A stretch of DNA of 64,000 nt, from positions 182,134,508-182,198,507 of the forward strand of contig NC_133661.1 of NCBI RefSeq assembly GCF_037893015.1, read 5' to 3'. The DNA is from Macrotis lagotis. Taxonomy: Eukaryota; Chordata; Mammalia; Peramelemorphia; Peramelidae. Below are positions 1 through 12,600 of the stretch, piece by piece. The position numbers and the translations under genes were made by a program. The notes under the pieces were generated by a model, which saw only the letters and a list, made by a program, of their open reading frames with translations, did no database searches and had not been told where the DNA came from. How positions within the stretch are numbered: position 1 is the stretch's first letter; every line of letters starts with the position of its first letter.

Positions 1-1504
1 GGAGTTATGTGAACCATCCCAGAGGCTCCGGGCAGTCCTGGCCGGAGAGCTGATGGGAGTAGTGGGACAGTTTCTGCTCCTGGGCCTGGCTCTGGCCTGC
101 AAGGACTGGAGACTTCTACTCAGATTGATCACAGCTCCCTGTATTCTCTTCTTGCTCTATGGGTCAGTACCCTCCCCCCACATTCTCTACCAGCTAACCC
201 ATAGACTTAAGGACTTCTTCCCTGACCCCAATTCAATTGCTCATTCTGCTACTATCACTGCCATTGAGGTCTCATTCCTCTCCTCAGAATCCTGCTCCCA
301 AAGCACCGCCTTACCTTCCCAGCCATCGGAACTTCATTTTCCCCAAAACTAGCAAAGGAGGTCCCCAGGATAGGGAATCCCAACCATGGAGAAGCCTTCA
401 CCATGACCAGAATTCATTTCTCCTTCCCTCCCTCCTCCATGATCTTCTTCCCCTGCCTGTCTAGATGGCCAGGTCTTTTCCTAGAGTCTTCAAGATGGTT
501 GTTGGTATCTCGTCGGACAACAGAGGCCCAAGCTGTGTTGAGGGTTCTGGCTCAAAGGAACAGACCTCAGGGGGAGCCACTAGGGGATGAAGCTGAAGAA
601 GCCCTCCGAGGTGAGAACCCAGGGAAGAAGACTGGAAAGCTTTTAGCTGGTGAATAAGTTCTAAGTGTGTGTACATGTAGGTGACTCACAGTATGCAGAC
701 TTGAGGACTGGGCAGGGAAGACCCCCTACTGCCTCAGAGAGGCCTCCCCCTCCAAAACAGGACCCCATATCTCACAGGATATTCTGGCTATAGGCACCCC
801 CCCCCATGTGTGTAAGATTCGGCAAGTACCCACATAACCACTTTGATTTCTGAAGGATGCTTCCCTCTTTGCAACCCTTCCTAAGATCTGGAGAACACTT
901 GTCCCCTTCCTGCAACTACCCAGATCTCCTTCTCAGCCTTGCTGAGCTGTCGCAACATCTGGAAAAACCTGCTTATCCTGGGCTTCACCACGTGAGCATT
1001 GAACTAAGTGGACAGGGGTGGTAGATGGTGAACAGGACTAATATATAGATCTAACTGGCACCAAGGTTAGGATGTGGGAATGGATGGAGACCATTTAAAC
1101 CAGTGGGCTAGACATTAGGAATTCCACTTGGGATTTATAGTCTGAGGTCTGGGAAACTAAAGTTATGAATTCCAACAGAGATGAGGTGCTGTGGGCTAAA
1201 GACTCAAGGTCTTTCCATTTGTCTCACCCCTACAGCTTCATTGCCCATGGGATTAGGCATTGCTACCAGCTTGTGGGAGGAGGAGTGGGACGAAAGTCCC
1301 AGGTCGACTTCAACCTGTATTTCCTGCTGGCTAGTGGCACAGCAGGCTTGGCCTGTGTCTTCCTGGGGGTTACCGTTGACCGTTTCGGCCGCCGGGGCAT
1401 CCTGCTGCTCACTATGACCCTGACTGGCATTGCCTCTCTTGTGCTGTTGGGCCTGAGAGATTGTGAGCATCCCAGAGCCATAACCTCTGTCTCTTCTTCT
1501 TCTT

Positions 1505-1535
<31 letters not shown>

Positions 1536-2886
1536 TAGGGGTTCCATTCCTTTTCTGGGGAACCTTAGGCTATGACCCTATCAGATAAATAAATCTCATG
1601 ATCCTTTGCAGTACCAATTTCTCTAAAGTATAAACACTGTCCCATTGTATTTCTTCCTATCATCTTTTCTCTCACCAATCCCATGCTATTTGTGCAAAGA
1701 TACTGAAATAATTTTTGGAATCTTGCCCAATAAATACCCAATAAATGAAAGAGTCAAGACTAGAGGACCTCAGAAACACTATGGGCTGAGTGGTCAATAT
1801 TGATCCTACCTCACTGGACTTTCTGGTTCTGACTCTTCTTCCCTTTCTTTTTGGTAGATCTGAATGATGTGGCTGTCACCACATTTTCGGTGCTTGGACT
1901 CTTCTTTTCCCATGCTGCTGGTGTCCTTAGCATCCTTCTTGCTGCAGAGGTCATCCCTACAACAGTCCGGTGAGAATGAGGGGTGGGACTCTGGTGGGAA
2001 TGGGTCATCTCCAGGCTAGTGCTAAGGGAGTTAGGGGCAAGAACCAATCCAGTCAGTGGATGGAATGCTGGCCCTAAAGTCAGGAAGACTTGAATTCAAG
2101 GCTTGTCCCAGAAACTTATTAGATCTTGGGTAAATCACCTTTCTCAGTCTTGATTTTACCTTCTGTTAAAAAAAAATGCTGATAATACTATTTCAGGGTA
2201 TTATTTTGACAATCAAATGAAATAATATGTGTAAGGCACTTTGCAAACTTTTAAAGCATTGTATAAATGTTGACTATTTTTCTTAATATTGATATTATTA
2301 GGCAGGAAGGAGACAAAGTGGGTAGACTCTAAATTGATAAGAGGAAGTTACTATTTGGGTCAGAATTGGGGTCTTGGGGCAGCTAGGTGGTGCAGTGGAT
2401 AGAGTACGAGCCCTGGAGTTAGGAGTACCTGAGTTCAAATCTAGCCTCAGACACCTAATAATTACCTAGCTGTGTGGCCTTGGGTGAGCCACTTAACCCC
2501 CATTGCCTTGCAAAAACTAAAAAAAAAAAAAAAAAAAAAAATAATTGGGGGTCTTCAGGCTGGCTGAGTCTTGAGTTTCATTTTCCCCCTTCTCCAGGGG
2601 CCGAGGCTTGGGCCTGATCCTGGCCCTAGGGGCTCTAGGCCAGTTGAGTGGTCCAGTTCAGAGGCTCCATGCTGGTCGAGGTGCCTTCTTACAGCATGTG
2701 GTCTTGGCAGCCTGTGCTCTTCTCTGCATCCTCAGCATCATGCTGCTGCCAGAGAGCAAACGCAAGGCCCTTCCAGAGGCCCTGAGGGATGGGGAGCTCT
2801 GCCGTCGGCCCTCCTTGCTAAGGCCACCCCCTCCAACCCGTTGTGACCATGTCCCACTGCTTGCCACGCCAACGCCTGCCCTCTGA
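1..2886 (+). CDS. SLC22A17: SLC22A17, C-terminal part (six exons, 5' end outside window)
   Basis: Exons read at 1-162 (may begin before the window), 465-610, 886-991, 1236-1462, 1858-1969 and 2598-2886. All junctions are GT-AG and in phase, giving about 346 residues and a TGA at 2884. The translation follows human SLC22A17 (brain organic cation transporter-like, also called lipocalin-2 receptor): [17 protein letters not shown], then [66 protein letters not shown], ending [14 protein letters not shown]. This covers the second half of the MFS fold; DRFGRRG is the MFS-type loop motif. The product is a plasma-membrane protein of the SLC22 family, with weak or no classical transport in the literature. 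A (TTC)n tract lies just after exon 4, and CORE-SINE and young SINE copies lie in the last intron. The gene converges tail-to-tail with PABPN1. Identity is strong; the exact 5' exon boundary is not visible. Confidence 0.95.
1491..1536 (+). repeat. (TTC)n microsatellite
   Basis: About fifteen uninterrupted TTC/TCT units in the SLC22A17 intron, roughly 30 nt after the exon 4 donor at 1463. Confidence 0.95.
2046..2297 (+). repeat. CORE-SINE (MAR1/MIR type)
   Basis: A diverged tRNA-related head (AGTCAGGAAGACTTGAATTCAA) is followed by the core and a tail with GGCACTTTGCAAACTTTTAA and TATAAATGTTGACTATT. This is the typical full-length CORE-SINE layout. The family name is from memory. Confidence 0.75.
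2376..2542 (+). repeat. Young marsupial tRNA-derived SINE (WSINE-like)
   Basis: Starts GGGGCAGCTAGGTGG, carries the B-box GGGTTCAAAT-type motif (here GAGTTCAAATC), and ends in a poly(A) run. Flanked by near-identical target duplications AATTGGGGTCTT at 2364-2375 and about 2543-2555, in the last SLC22A17 intron. Confidence 0.95.
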
Positions 2887-3395
2887 GCACCACCGGGGCG
2901 GGGGGGGAGATGTGGACAGGAGAATGAAGGGCACTGCTTTTTGAGATGCAAAGAGTTGACAGATGTGGTGAAGGATATGAGAAACACCACAGCATGCTGT
3001 GCTGGTTATGGGAAGGCCAAGCCACGCCAAGAGTGTACCCACGAGGGAAGTCTGGCCATGGACATGAAGGAAGTTGAGCAAATCTCAACTAATAGGAAGA
3101 TGGATTATAACAAGAAGACGACATGGAAAGTGGAGTTAAGTACATCCCAGTCCATGGGATGCCACATTTAGACAAGAGGAGATCCAAAACCTGCTTCACT
3201 TACTCCTCCCTGCCATTTCAAGGTCCCCTTCAAGACTAGTGTCTGGGGAAGGGATCATGGGATCCCCTTGCAGAGGATACAGGTGTGAACTGCAGGATGA
3301 ACAGCAGGGCTCTCTCTAGTCTCACCCAGGGATACCCAGACCTCACACACTGGGTCTACTACTTATCTTTCAATAAAGAAATTTTAAATGGAAAA
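2887..3395 (+). other. SLC22A17: SLC22A17 3' UTR and poly(A) signal
   Basis: Sequence from the TGA to an AATAAA at 3372-3377. Cleavage would be expected about 15-20 nt later. No other AATAAA lies closer to the stop. Small open frames here are chance. Confidence 0.7.
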
Positions 3396-6300
3396 ACAAT
3401 AAGGAGCCTGAATTTTCCTCTCTTGGGGTGGAGGTGGGGGGAGACTCTTGCCCTCTACATGATGGTTTTTTGGTTGGGTTTTTTTATTTTTTTGCAACAG
3501 GAGGGTATCTCTGCTCTCTTGCCCCCTCTCACTGAGTTCTAGAGAAATAGTGTTGCTACTTTCCTTTAGCATAGTCACTGTCCCATGAGTGGGAACATTT
3601 GCCTTCATGGCCTAGAATGTTTCATTTGGGGATCTGTATTCTCCTCAGTTATCTGATCTAAATTACTTCCAAAAAATTTTAGATGCAGGAATGGGAAGCA
3701 GCTGCCCAAGCTAGAAGCTGATTCCCAACTTTATGAATTGCTTCATTCATGCAACAAAAATTTATTGAGCCTACTGGGTGTCCTAGGCCCTATGGAAAAA
3801 TATAAGGACAATGCAGTCTCTGCCCTGAAGGAGCATATTATGATCTGGTTGGGGAGTCAAAATCTAAATAAGAATATCAAGGCTGTATGTATGAAGAGGC
3901 AACTCAGAACACTGGCAGCTTGCCTCCAAGCCACCTTAGTCAGACATGAAAAAAAGGATTCCTATTGCATTACCTCCTTGACAACACTGGTGAAGAAAAT
4001 GCTTGTAAATTATACTGTCCTATGGAAATGTAAGCTATCATAATATTACAAGAGCCATTAAGAGTTTAGAGGAGGAAGAAGGAATCTAAAAGAGAAGGCA
4101 GAATAGGATAGTGAGATCAAGTGCTGGACTAGGCAGATGACTGGTTCAAAGGTCCTGAGTTCAAATCCCACTTCTGCAACTGTTTATGTGACCTTATACA
4201 AATCCCTTCTCTTTGGATTTCAGTGTTCTCAATAGTAAAAAAGATTAGATGATAGAGGTTTATTTCAGCTCTAAATATATGACCTGTTAATCTATACTAA
4301 TCAGAACTTTAGAGGCAGAAGGGTCCCATTTCCCCCCCCCTCGTTTTACAGATGGGGAAACTGAGTTCCAGAGAAGTGATTTGCCTAAAGTCACTTAGGC
4401 TGAAATGACCTGAAGACTTCACTAGGGATATTTGGAGGGGGCACAGAAGGATGGGTAAAGGGTCTCCATTTGGGTCTTGAAAGTAGGATTTGTTTAAAGA
4501 CTAAGGGAAAAGTCATTTCCATCATGTGGGCAAAGTATGAAGATAGGCATAAAATAAGCCATAGTATTTTCAGGGTCAGTTATTTCAGTCAAAAGATAGA
4601 ATGAGCTTTTAAGGAAAGCATAACCCCAGGGTTGCATGAACTAATAAAATCATATATAAGATAGCACTCTGAGATCTTTAGTGGGAAAAAGTCCTATATA
4701 ATAAATCCAAGGCTATCCCCTAATGGAATGGGAGAACAAATTCCTTTGTAATGCTTCAGTAAAAGGGTAATGCTCTTGAAATCTGGACCAAGAATAGCTG
4801 GGATGCATGGTCACCATAAATAAATGAGAAAAGACAGTGGGAGTCAGAATTCAACCAGTAACATTGGGTTATTGGTAATATGGAAATAAGGCACATCCCA
4901 GATATACCTTTGGAGGTTCTGTGTAAGCTATTAAAATCATAGACATGAAAGGTCTTTGAGTACTTTGAAAAAAATATAAATCTCAGGCTACTTTATTTGC
5001 TAATAAAATTTGGAACAGAATATGCTATTGAGTACTGCAGTAATTTCAAAAGTAATGACAAAAATGAGCTAATTTCCCTATGTAACGTATATATAATTTT
5101 CTCAAAAGAACCAGGAAAAGTGCAAAGGAAAGAGACTAAAATGACCAAGGGTTAGAGAAGCTCCTTGCCTGCCCAGAGAGAGACAGAAATATTAGTGGGT
5201 ATAATGACAAAAATTTAAAATTCTTAGCCTGGAAGAGCTTATGTACTAGAAGGAAAAATAACAGGTACAAAGATAAATTTAAAAATATATACAATTTCAG
5301 AGCCTGGAGAAGAGCCTAAAGAAAATGAGGCAAAATTTTTCGTGACATAAGCATGGGTGCTAGCTAAAATCTTAAGAAATAGAGATTGAAGTTTGAAATC
5401 ACAAGGCTACTAAGCAGTAAAGACATTTGACAAGCATTTACTGTGATCTGTAAAGTTGTACATAGTCATGCATTCAGATGGTAAGGAGCAGATTTTGGAA
5501 GAATTAATACTATAGTCGGTTAGGCTAAGACATATTCATATTGCAGATCTAAGAAAAACTTATAAGCAATGGGTAAGGCAAGTAAGCCTGGTACATCAAA
5601 TCCTTGAGTATTAGAATTTGGCAGGTGTCCCTTTGAACTTTGAAGGAAATTTCTTACATCCAAATAAAAGAAATTGCTAGCTTAGTTCTGCACATTATTG
5701 TTTGGGGTTTTTATTCAGGTAACTGGAATTGTACTGACTCAAAACCCAGGTTCAACAAAGGCTAAGATGAATTTATGGACAATAATATTAATCCACAATG
5801 GGAGATGTTAGGGATCTCCAAGAGGCATTCTTCACTATCATGGAAATCCACCTGAATGCGCTACCTCGAGGATCTGTAATCTGGCAAGGTTCCCCCTACC
5901 TTGCAGTAGTATGCAACCCCTCCAAAACTTAATAGATGGTCTTTTGATAGTTGCTGTGACTAAAAAAAAACCTGGCATTCTGCAGCCACCCTGGAGAAGA
6001 GTCTTCTATATTTAGATCAATATTCAGAGAATGTATGTACAGTTATCATTGGGTTCACCCTTCCTTCCCAATTTGGTAAGAACCTGCCAGAACTTTTAAG
6101 CTCCATGACCAAGTCTGAACCCTGCCCCTGCACAGCACTGGAGGTCCTGCTGACCCTCTGAGGAGGATTTCAGTAGAGTTCACTCTGATAATACTCTGTA
6201 GTTAATATTTGATGTATCAGAAGCATGACCTAATTTGTCCATTTCTCAGACTGGTAGGTGTCACCCTGCATAATGCTGGATCTAGAGGCATGGAGTTCAA

Positions 6301-6533
6301 ATCCAGCCTCAGACTTTTACTAGCTACAATACCCTGGTTGAGTCACTTGTTTTCTCAACTATAAAATAGGGATCATACCACCAGCCTCAGAGTTTATTTT
6401 AAAGGCGCTTAGTATCATGCCTGGCTTATTATTTCCTTGCTGCTTCACTTTGCCTCCCCAACTCGTTCTTGGTTTTTCACATAAAAATTACAGCTGGAGC
6501 CTGCATTCTCACTCGTTAACAATTTGAAAGAAA

Positions 6534-6681
6534 GGGGCAGCTAGGTGGGAAGTGGATAGAGCACTGGGCCTGGAGTCAGAAGTAACTGGGTTCAAATCCG
6601 GTCTCAGACACATAATTACCTAGCTGTGTGGCCTTGGGCAAGCCACTTAACCCGCATTGCCTTGCAAAAACTTAAAAAATT
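6534..6681 (+). repeat. WSINE-like SINE
   Basis: GGGGCAGCTAGGTGG start, GGTTCAAATCCGG box B, and CTTGCAAAAACTTAAAAAA tail. A few bases are missing in the GCGCAGTGG segment of the head. Confidence 0.9.
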
Positions 6682-6798
6682 TGAGAGAAAGAGTGCACTC
6701 TTCTATACATTAGTTGCCAGTGACTATTTCATACATGCTCAGTGTACAAAGTAAGGATCCTCTAGGGCTTTCCCCAAAGCCCAGACAGAAACAAGGTG

Positions 6799-6946
6799 GG
6801 AGGCGGCTAGGTGGCACGGTGGATACAGCACTGGCCCTGGAGTCAGGAGTACCTGGGTTCAAATCCGGTCTCAAACACTTAATAATTACCTAGCTGTGTG
6901 GCCTTGGGCAAGCCACTTAACCCCATTTGCCCTGCAAAAAAAAAAA
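6799..6946 (+). repeat. WSINE-like SINE
   Basis: Full-length copy from GAGGCGGCTAGG to an A11 tail. It lies only about 120 bp after the previous copy in the same orientation. Confidence 0.9.
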
Positions 6947-8026
6947 GTTGGAAAGAGGTAGAACTGGACAGGCTACCCTCCTGTCTCTGTGAGGGAGCCT
7001 CACAGACAACTTGATATATTCCAAATAGCTCTCACTTTCAGAAACTATTAGGCAGGCTGCCCAATGCCCCTTCACTTTCCAAAAAGCCTGGTGGGAATGA
7101 GGATGCTAAGGCAGAATCTTGACTCCTAGAAGACAGGATTTTCCTTCATGTTCCTCCTTACCTTCTAACTCATATTTCCCATCTAAAATGGGTATATTGA
7201 AGATCTGGAGTAGGAAATCAAGTTTAGGATGGGAATTGACATTGTGGAATAGATTATTTTTGTCTAGCTCCAAAAGGCATTTTGCAGTGGAAACAAACTA
7301 ATTATATACAGATGAGGAAAGCTACCTTATATTTGAAATGTTACAATAGTTTAAAAATCAAATATAAAAGAATTGCAAAGTTCTCCAATGGAACAGAAAA
7401 CCAGAACATTTCAAAAGGAGTGGGGAAACAAGTGAATTCAAGACAGAAAATACAAACCTGCTTTAGTGAAGATAGAGCCAAGAAGGTGGTATTGTCAACT
7501 AACAGTCAAGGAAGCTCCCACAAGATTCTTAGGATGGGATACTTACTTCTAAGACAACAGGACCATCAAAATGCACGAAAATTTCCTGCCCCCCCCAACC
7601 CCAGAGGAAAATAAAGCTTATGTGGCCAGCAAGCCATAATACACCCTCTGGTGGAGAGGTAACAAATGTTAATTCATTTCTGCATCCACAAAAGTAATTT
7701 TGTCTAAAAGAAATTTATTCAAACATCAAGCACCCACAAGTCCAAAGGAATGAATAATATAAATCTACTCTCAAATAATTTACTGAGAAAAACAAGTGAA
7801 CCTTATGATTAGTGGCCAAAATGACTAGTATCGAATACGTTATAGAAGTTCAAAGAAATCAACCTGAGTCAGATTGGTAAAGTTTTCATGGGAAAGCTGA
7901 ATTGGGAAGGATGGGAATCTTGGTAGCAAAAAGTAAGATTCCAGGTTAAAAAGAAAAGCACCATGAAAAGTTAACAAAATACAATCTACATCTGGATTAA
8001 ATAGTTGCAGATGGGATTACGAACAG

Positions 8027-8165
8027 CTGGCTAATACAGTGGATAGAGCACCTGACCTGAAGTCATAAAAATCCAAGCCCGTGTGATCTCAAGATACTTG
8101 TTCGGCCCTGGGCAAAGTCACTTAACTCTAATTTGCCTCAGCTCAGCTGTAAAGTAACACACTGA
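8027..8165 (+). repeat. Diverged tRNA-derived SINE
   Basis: Recognisable CAGCTGGCTAATACAGTGGATAG head, CACTTAACT segment and TTGCCTCAGC end. It is more diverged than the WSINE-like copies, so probably older. Confidence 0.7.
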
Positions 8166-8424
8166 TGGTGGTGAGAAGTGAAACTTTTCTGACCTAAATC
8201 TCTGATTAAAGTAACAAAAGGGAACGATTTTTGAAGGAAAGTTTTTGAGTGGAGAGGGGGGTGTTTTAAGCATTAATTCAAGACCTAAGACAATTGACAA
8301 ATATGCTAGCATTCTAAACTTTAAATTCCTCTAGAATTCTTACCTCTACAACTTCTAATTGAATAAACACTTGTCCCAAACCAGGCTAAAATAAAATTGG
8401 GATATTTATGGGGGTGATGATCAA

Positions 8425-8545
8425 CCTTAATGGACTGGCTCATTCCATCAGTGCAACAATCAGGGACAATTTTGGGCTGTATGCAATGGGGAATACCATC
8501 TATATCCAGAAAAAGAACCGTGGAGTTTGAACAAAGTTCAACATA
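8425..8545 (+). repeat. L1 3'-region fragment
   Basis: Contains CAATCAGGGACAATTTTGGG and a segment close to CCAGAAAAAGAACCGTGGAG, which recur in marsupial L1 3' regions. Assignment is from memory of the family. Confidence 0.5.
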
Positions 8546-8689
8546 TACTCCAGAAAACTAGTCTTCCTCAATTACAGACTTCATTATCCCAACTATTCAC
8601 AATGTAATGCCTACTTTAAATTTTAAGAGGCAAATCTACTTCCAAATACAACACCAACAAACTTCTGGTGATGTATTTCTTACATTGCA

Positions 8690-9644
8690 AAGACTGCACA
8701 CAATTTTCAAAAAACATTTTTATTTTATTCATGACACATATTAAAAAAACAAAAAACTCCTCCCGCCCCTGGAAATACCTAAAAAAATAAACAAATCCCC
8801 AAACCCTCCCTCCATCCCCTGTTCCCACTTCCTCCCGCCCCCTCCAAAAACAAATTAAAAGAAAAAAGAAAAAAGAAAAAGAAAAAAGAAAAACACCCAA
8901 CCTCCCATCCCCCCCAAACAAGGTGGTGCATTTTCCCCAGGGGGAAGGGGAGTTTACACTGGAGCCGCTGGGAGCGGAACGAAGATCTTCCGGCTACAGA
9001 AACCTGCAAAGAAAGACACTCAAAACAGAAACAGAAACACAAACGGAAACAAAATAGATCACCAGGGAATCTCTGGAGGGTCAGGAGAAGTAGTCCCAGG
9101 GATGAGGGACAGGGAGTCAGGAAGAGGGTAGGTGGGTAATTGGCAGGATAAGAGGCAGGCAGGAAGGAGAACAGGGAAGAGATGGAGGGAGGGTAACAAG
9201 CAGAACAGTTTTGTGTCCTTACATACCCTTAGGTAAAACCTTTCCCACCATCCTGCCCCCAACCCCTGAGCAGCCCCAAAGGGTGAAGTGAGTAGAGGAG
9301 GCAGGGAGGAGAGGGGTGGGGAACAGCTTTTCGAAGTCGAGACTTGTCCGTGTCGAACCCCAAGAGTGAATGAGCAGCCCCCTGTCCCATTCCCCTGGGG
9401 CCCCTTCCCCTGACCAGACCCTCAGAAGCAGGTCCCTCCTCAGCAGTTAGTTATGGGATTCTCCCCCCTTCCACAGTATATTTTTTTTTAAAAATATTTT
9501 TTTTTTCCATCAAGGTCATCTTCTGTTTTTCTTTTTTTTAATTCTTTTTTTTTCCTTCTTTCCTTTTTTCCTCTCTCTCCTCCTAATACACACTCTTTTG
9601 TTTTTTTTGTTTGGTTTTTTTTGGTTTTTTTTTTTTTTTTTTTT
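8690..9644 (-). other. PABPN1: PABPN1 3' UTR with poly(A) signals
   Basis: In mRNA sense, overlapping AATAAA signals lie at 8729-8724 and 8724-8719, followed by AATGTTTTTTGAAAATTG as remembered from mammalian PABPN1 3' ends. The UTR begins with long A-rich runs (9645 down to about 9480) and has a U/C-rich tract near its end (about 8900-8850). Confidence 0.75.
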
Positions 9645-9646
9645 TT
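9480..9646 (-). promoter_or_regulatory. PABPN1: A-rich tract directly after PABPN1 stop
   Basis: In mRNA sense the stop codon TAA runs into 22 consecutive A (9646-9625), then CC, eight A, and further A-rich blocks. Human PABPN1 is reported to autoregulate by binding an A-rich region in its own 3' UTR and promoting retention of the 3'-terminal intron. Here that intron is 10614-9685. The tract's position and make-up fit that role; function in this species is inferred. Confidence 0.6.
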
Positions 9647-12600
9647 AGTAAGGGGAATACCATGACGTCGCTCTAGCCCGGCCCCTAGAAAAAAGAAGGA
9701 GAGTTGGGTGTAAACATAGTTAATGGACATCTTACTACACCCCCTCCTCCCCTGGTCCTACTAGTCCAACTCTGTCTAAAGGGAGTTTTTCAACAACAAA
9801 CACCTAAAATCCCGCCAGAGGGCACAAGTCAGCAGAAGGGAAACTGTCTGGATTATGAATAGGAATTACACTCAGAGAGTATGTCCCAGTAAAGGGAGAG
9901 AGAAGAAAACTGAGGAGAGGCTAAAGTCCCAAATACTCCAATACATTTCAACCTTCCCCAAAAGCATTCACCCTGTTGTCCAATAGATATTACCACCACC
10001 AATCCCTTTCCGAACTCTGCAAGGATCAGGAAAAGCAACCCTTTTAAAAAGCTAAAAGGCTCATAATACCTAATTTCCCCTACATGTTAAGGAGATTAAA
10101 GTAAAAGAACTGACCTAAGTTTCTCAAAGCAACAAGCATCCAGAAACTAAGAAAATGATAATTCCTAAAACCCTGACAAAGGCTAGTAAATATAACATCA
10201 ATATCCTCATTCAGAACAGGGGAGATCCAATCTGGCTCTGGGCATTTTCTTAAAGACTCCTTTCCCACATCTGAAGGGGGGAAAAAAACTCATTTCCCCA
10301 CCCCTCCTCCAACTTTCCTGATACCTGGCTCTACCTAGTCTTTTGTGTAGACATCCTCATGCCAGTAGGCTTATAATCCTTCTGACAATTATGAGGTAAA
10401 AGTCTAGGAAGGGGTTTTGAGAGTTTGGGACTCTTTCTTCACCCTCAACTATTGTTTAAGGACAGGGATTCTGTCAAAGTCAAGCTTGCCCTTTATCTGC
10501 CATCACACACAGGCAAGGTTTGAAGCTCCTCTAGGGAGTGAGGGCTTGAACCAGATGAGAGGCAGGGTTTAAGACTCATGGGGAAGGAAAGAGGAGCAGC
10601 CCATCTATCCTGACCTGTAGACTCGGCCCCGGGGTCTGCTGTTGAAGCCACTATAGAATCGAGAGCGTGAACTACTGTAGTTAGTAGCCCTGGCACGATA
10701 ACGGGCACGTGGAAAACCCCGATCTGTGGTGCTGATCCCTGGCCGATTGGTCCGTTTTGGTATCACCTGAGCAAATGAAAAGTCATGGTAGCTTAGATAA
10801 AGAAAGACAGCAGAATCCCCATAGAACACTCACAAATAAAGAGGGCTTACTTTGATCTGTCTTCCTCTGAAAAGAGAATCATCCAAGGCCATTGACGTCC
10901 TGACTGAATCTTTATCTGAAAATTCTATATATGCAAACCTGGAAAAGGGGAAAAATCAAAGACGCAGATGTACAGTTGCATAATTTTAGTGTTCCTATGA
11001 TTCACTATTCACCATTATCTCCCTAAGTCTAACCTATTATCGCTAGTAGCCTAGTATGTTGCCTCCTGATTTATTCTAATCAATTCAACAAAGATGATAT
11101 GTATGAAGCACTTAGTGTGTAAGTAACACTACAAATTACAAATGCAGAAGTGAATTGATGTCAGCCCTCATGGAGCTTACATTCAACAAGGATTGGGCCT
11201 GGACCTGTGATTTCACTGGTATAAGGAACAGCCAGGTGAAAAAACTACCTATATCAATCTAGGCTGGCACTTTCTCAGCAACATGTACTTAGAAGAAAGT
11301 TGCCTAAAGCACTGAAAAGTTAAGTGACTCCCCAATTTTGTGTCAGAGGCAGAACTTGAACCCAAATCTAATAGTCTACAAGGCCTAATTTTATCTAATG
11401 CTAAAGCTGCCTTTCCACATTCAACAAAGTACCAAACATAGCATATGTCTGTTTGACCTTTCAATTTTGATGAACATTAATCTTATCCCTCTTTCCTCTG
11501 CTTACCCCTTGGGATGGCCACTGAACTTGTCACAAAGGATGGTAACTCGATTAACTGAACCACAACCATGGAAGTGTGCCTCCAGCTCTTCTGCGGTTGC
11601 ACCATAGTCCACCTAAGCAGAAAAAGTCAAATTTCATTAGCAGAGCAAACAGAAGCCAAGACAACACTGCCTGCTGAAGTAATGCTGAGGTTGGGGCTTA
11701 GGGAGTATGTGGGGGAGGGGGGGGGGGGAAGAGGTGTGAAGTCATCTAGGTGCTAACAAAGGACAAGTTCACTACAAAGTCAGAATCATTCCCTCCTTCT
11801 ACCCTAACCTATATCTTTTTCTTTGCAATCCACACTTCTGGTTTCTTCATCTGCAAATTTCAAGGGAACTGAACCAAACATTTAAGGTCTTTCCAATTAC
11901 AACCCTATAGTGTATAACTATTCTTCCCACTCCCAACCTAATTCTAAAGCCTCCCTAACCATTTCTCTTGAATATAAAAGATTTGCTCCAATATTCTCTT
12001 CCAAAGTCTTTCCTCAAGTAATAGCCTCTTCCTAGTAAAACACCAATACTTACATTGCCCACATAGATGGACCGGGCATCAGCCTCCATCTTCTCCTCAA
12101 TAGACATGATCACTGGGCCGGCTACAAGAGAAAAGAGCAATTTCCATTTCTACTTGACCCTCGTACAAACTCCCACACCACAACAGAAAGTAACCCAAGC
12201 CATCTCGCGGGCTTGTGGGGCTTCTGATGGCAAACTCCGAAAAAGAGAGTAAAGTTAGGAGATGCGATGACAGCGGAAGGGAGTCTGAACCCGCGGGTAA
12301 CTACTTGTGTGACCCTGTTCAAGTTCCTTGACTCTTCGGTCCTCAGTTTTCCAAAGTTAGAGGAGCTAAACGACCCGGGACCCTCTCCCAGCTTACGTCA
12401 CTACAACGTGCCTCCTGTGGTGCCACCACTTACAGACCCCCCGGGGCCACATTCAGCGCGGAGTTAACTTGGCACTAATGGGCTCTCCGTTCGCGGGGTG
12501 CCCGGATTCTGGGTAACCGAGGCGGCTCCCAGCAGGCACACGCGAGGAGGGAGCGCTCTCCGGGGCCGGGGTGTCCGGCAAGGTGACCGGGGAGCCATCG

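Larger units (their letters stand above)
3396..8690. other. Spacer between SLC22A17 and PABPN1 3' ends
   Basis: No gene was recognised. Old repeats are present: L2-like antisense at 3738-3900 (CAACAAAAATTTATTGAGC head), MIR-like pieces at 4110-4290 (+), 4310-4410 (-) and 6265-6425 (+), and young SINEs at 6534-6681 and 6799-6946. A diverged SINE is at 8027-8165 and an L1 3'-region fragment at 8425-8545. Sequence from 4.5 to 6.2 kb and from 7.0 to 8.0 kb shows only short chance ORFs; 5.2-5.65 kb may be degraded antisense L2. Confidence 0.7.
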
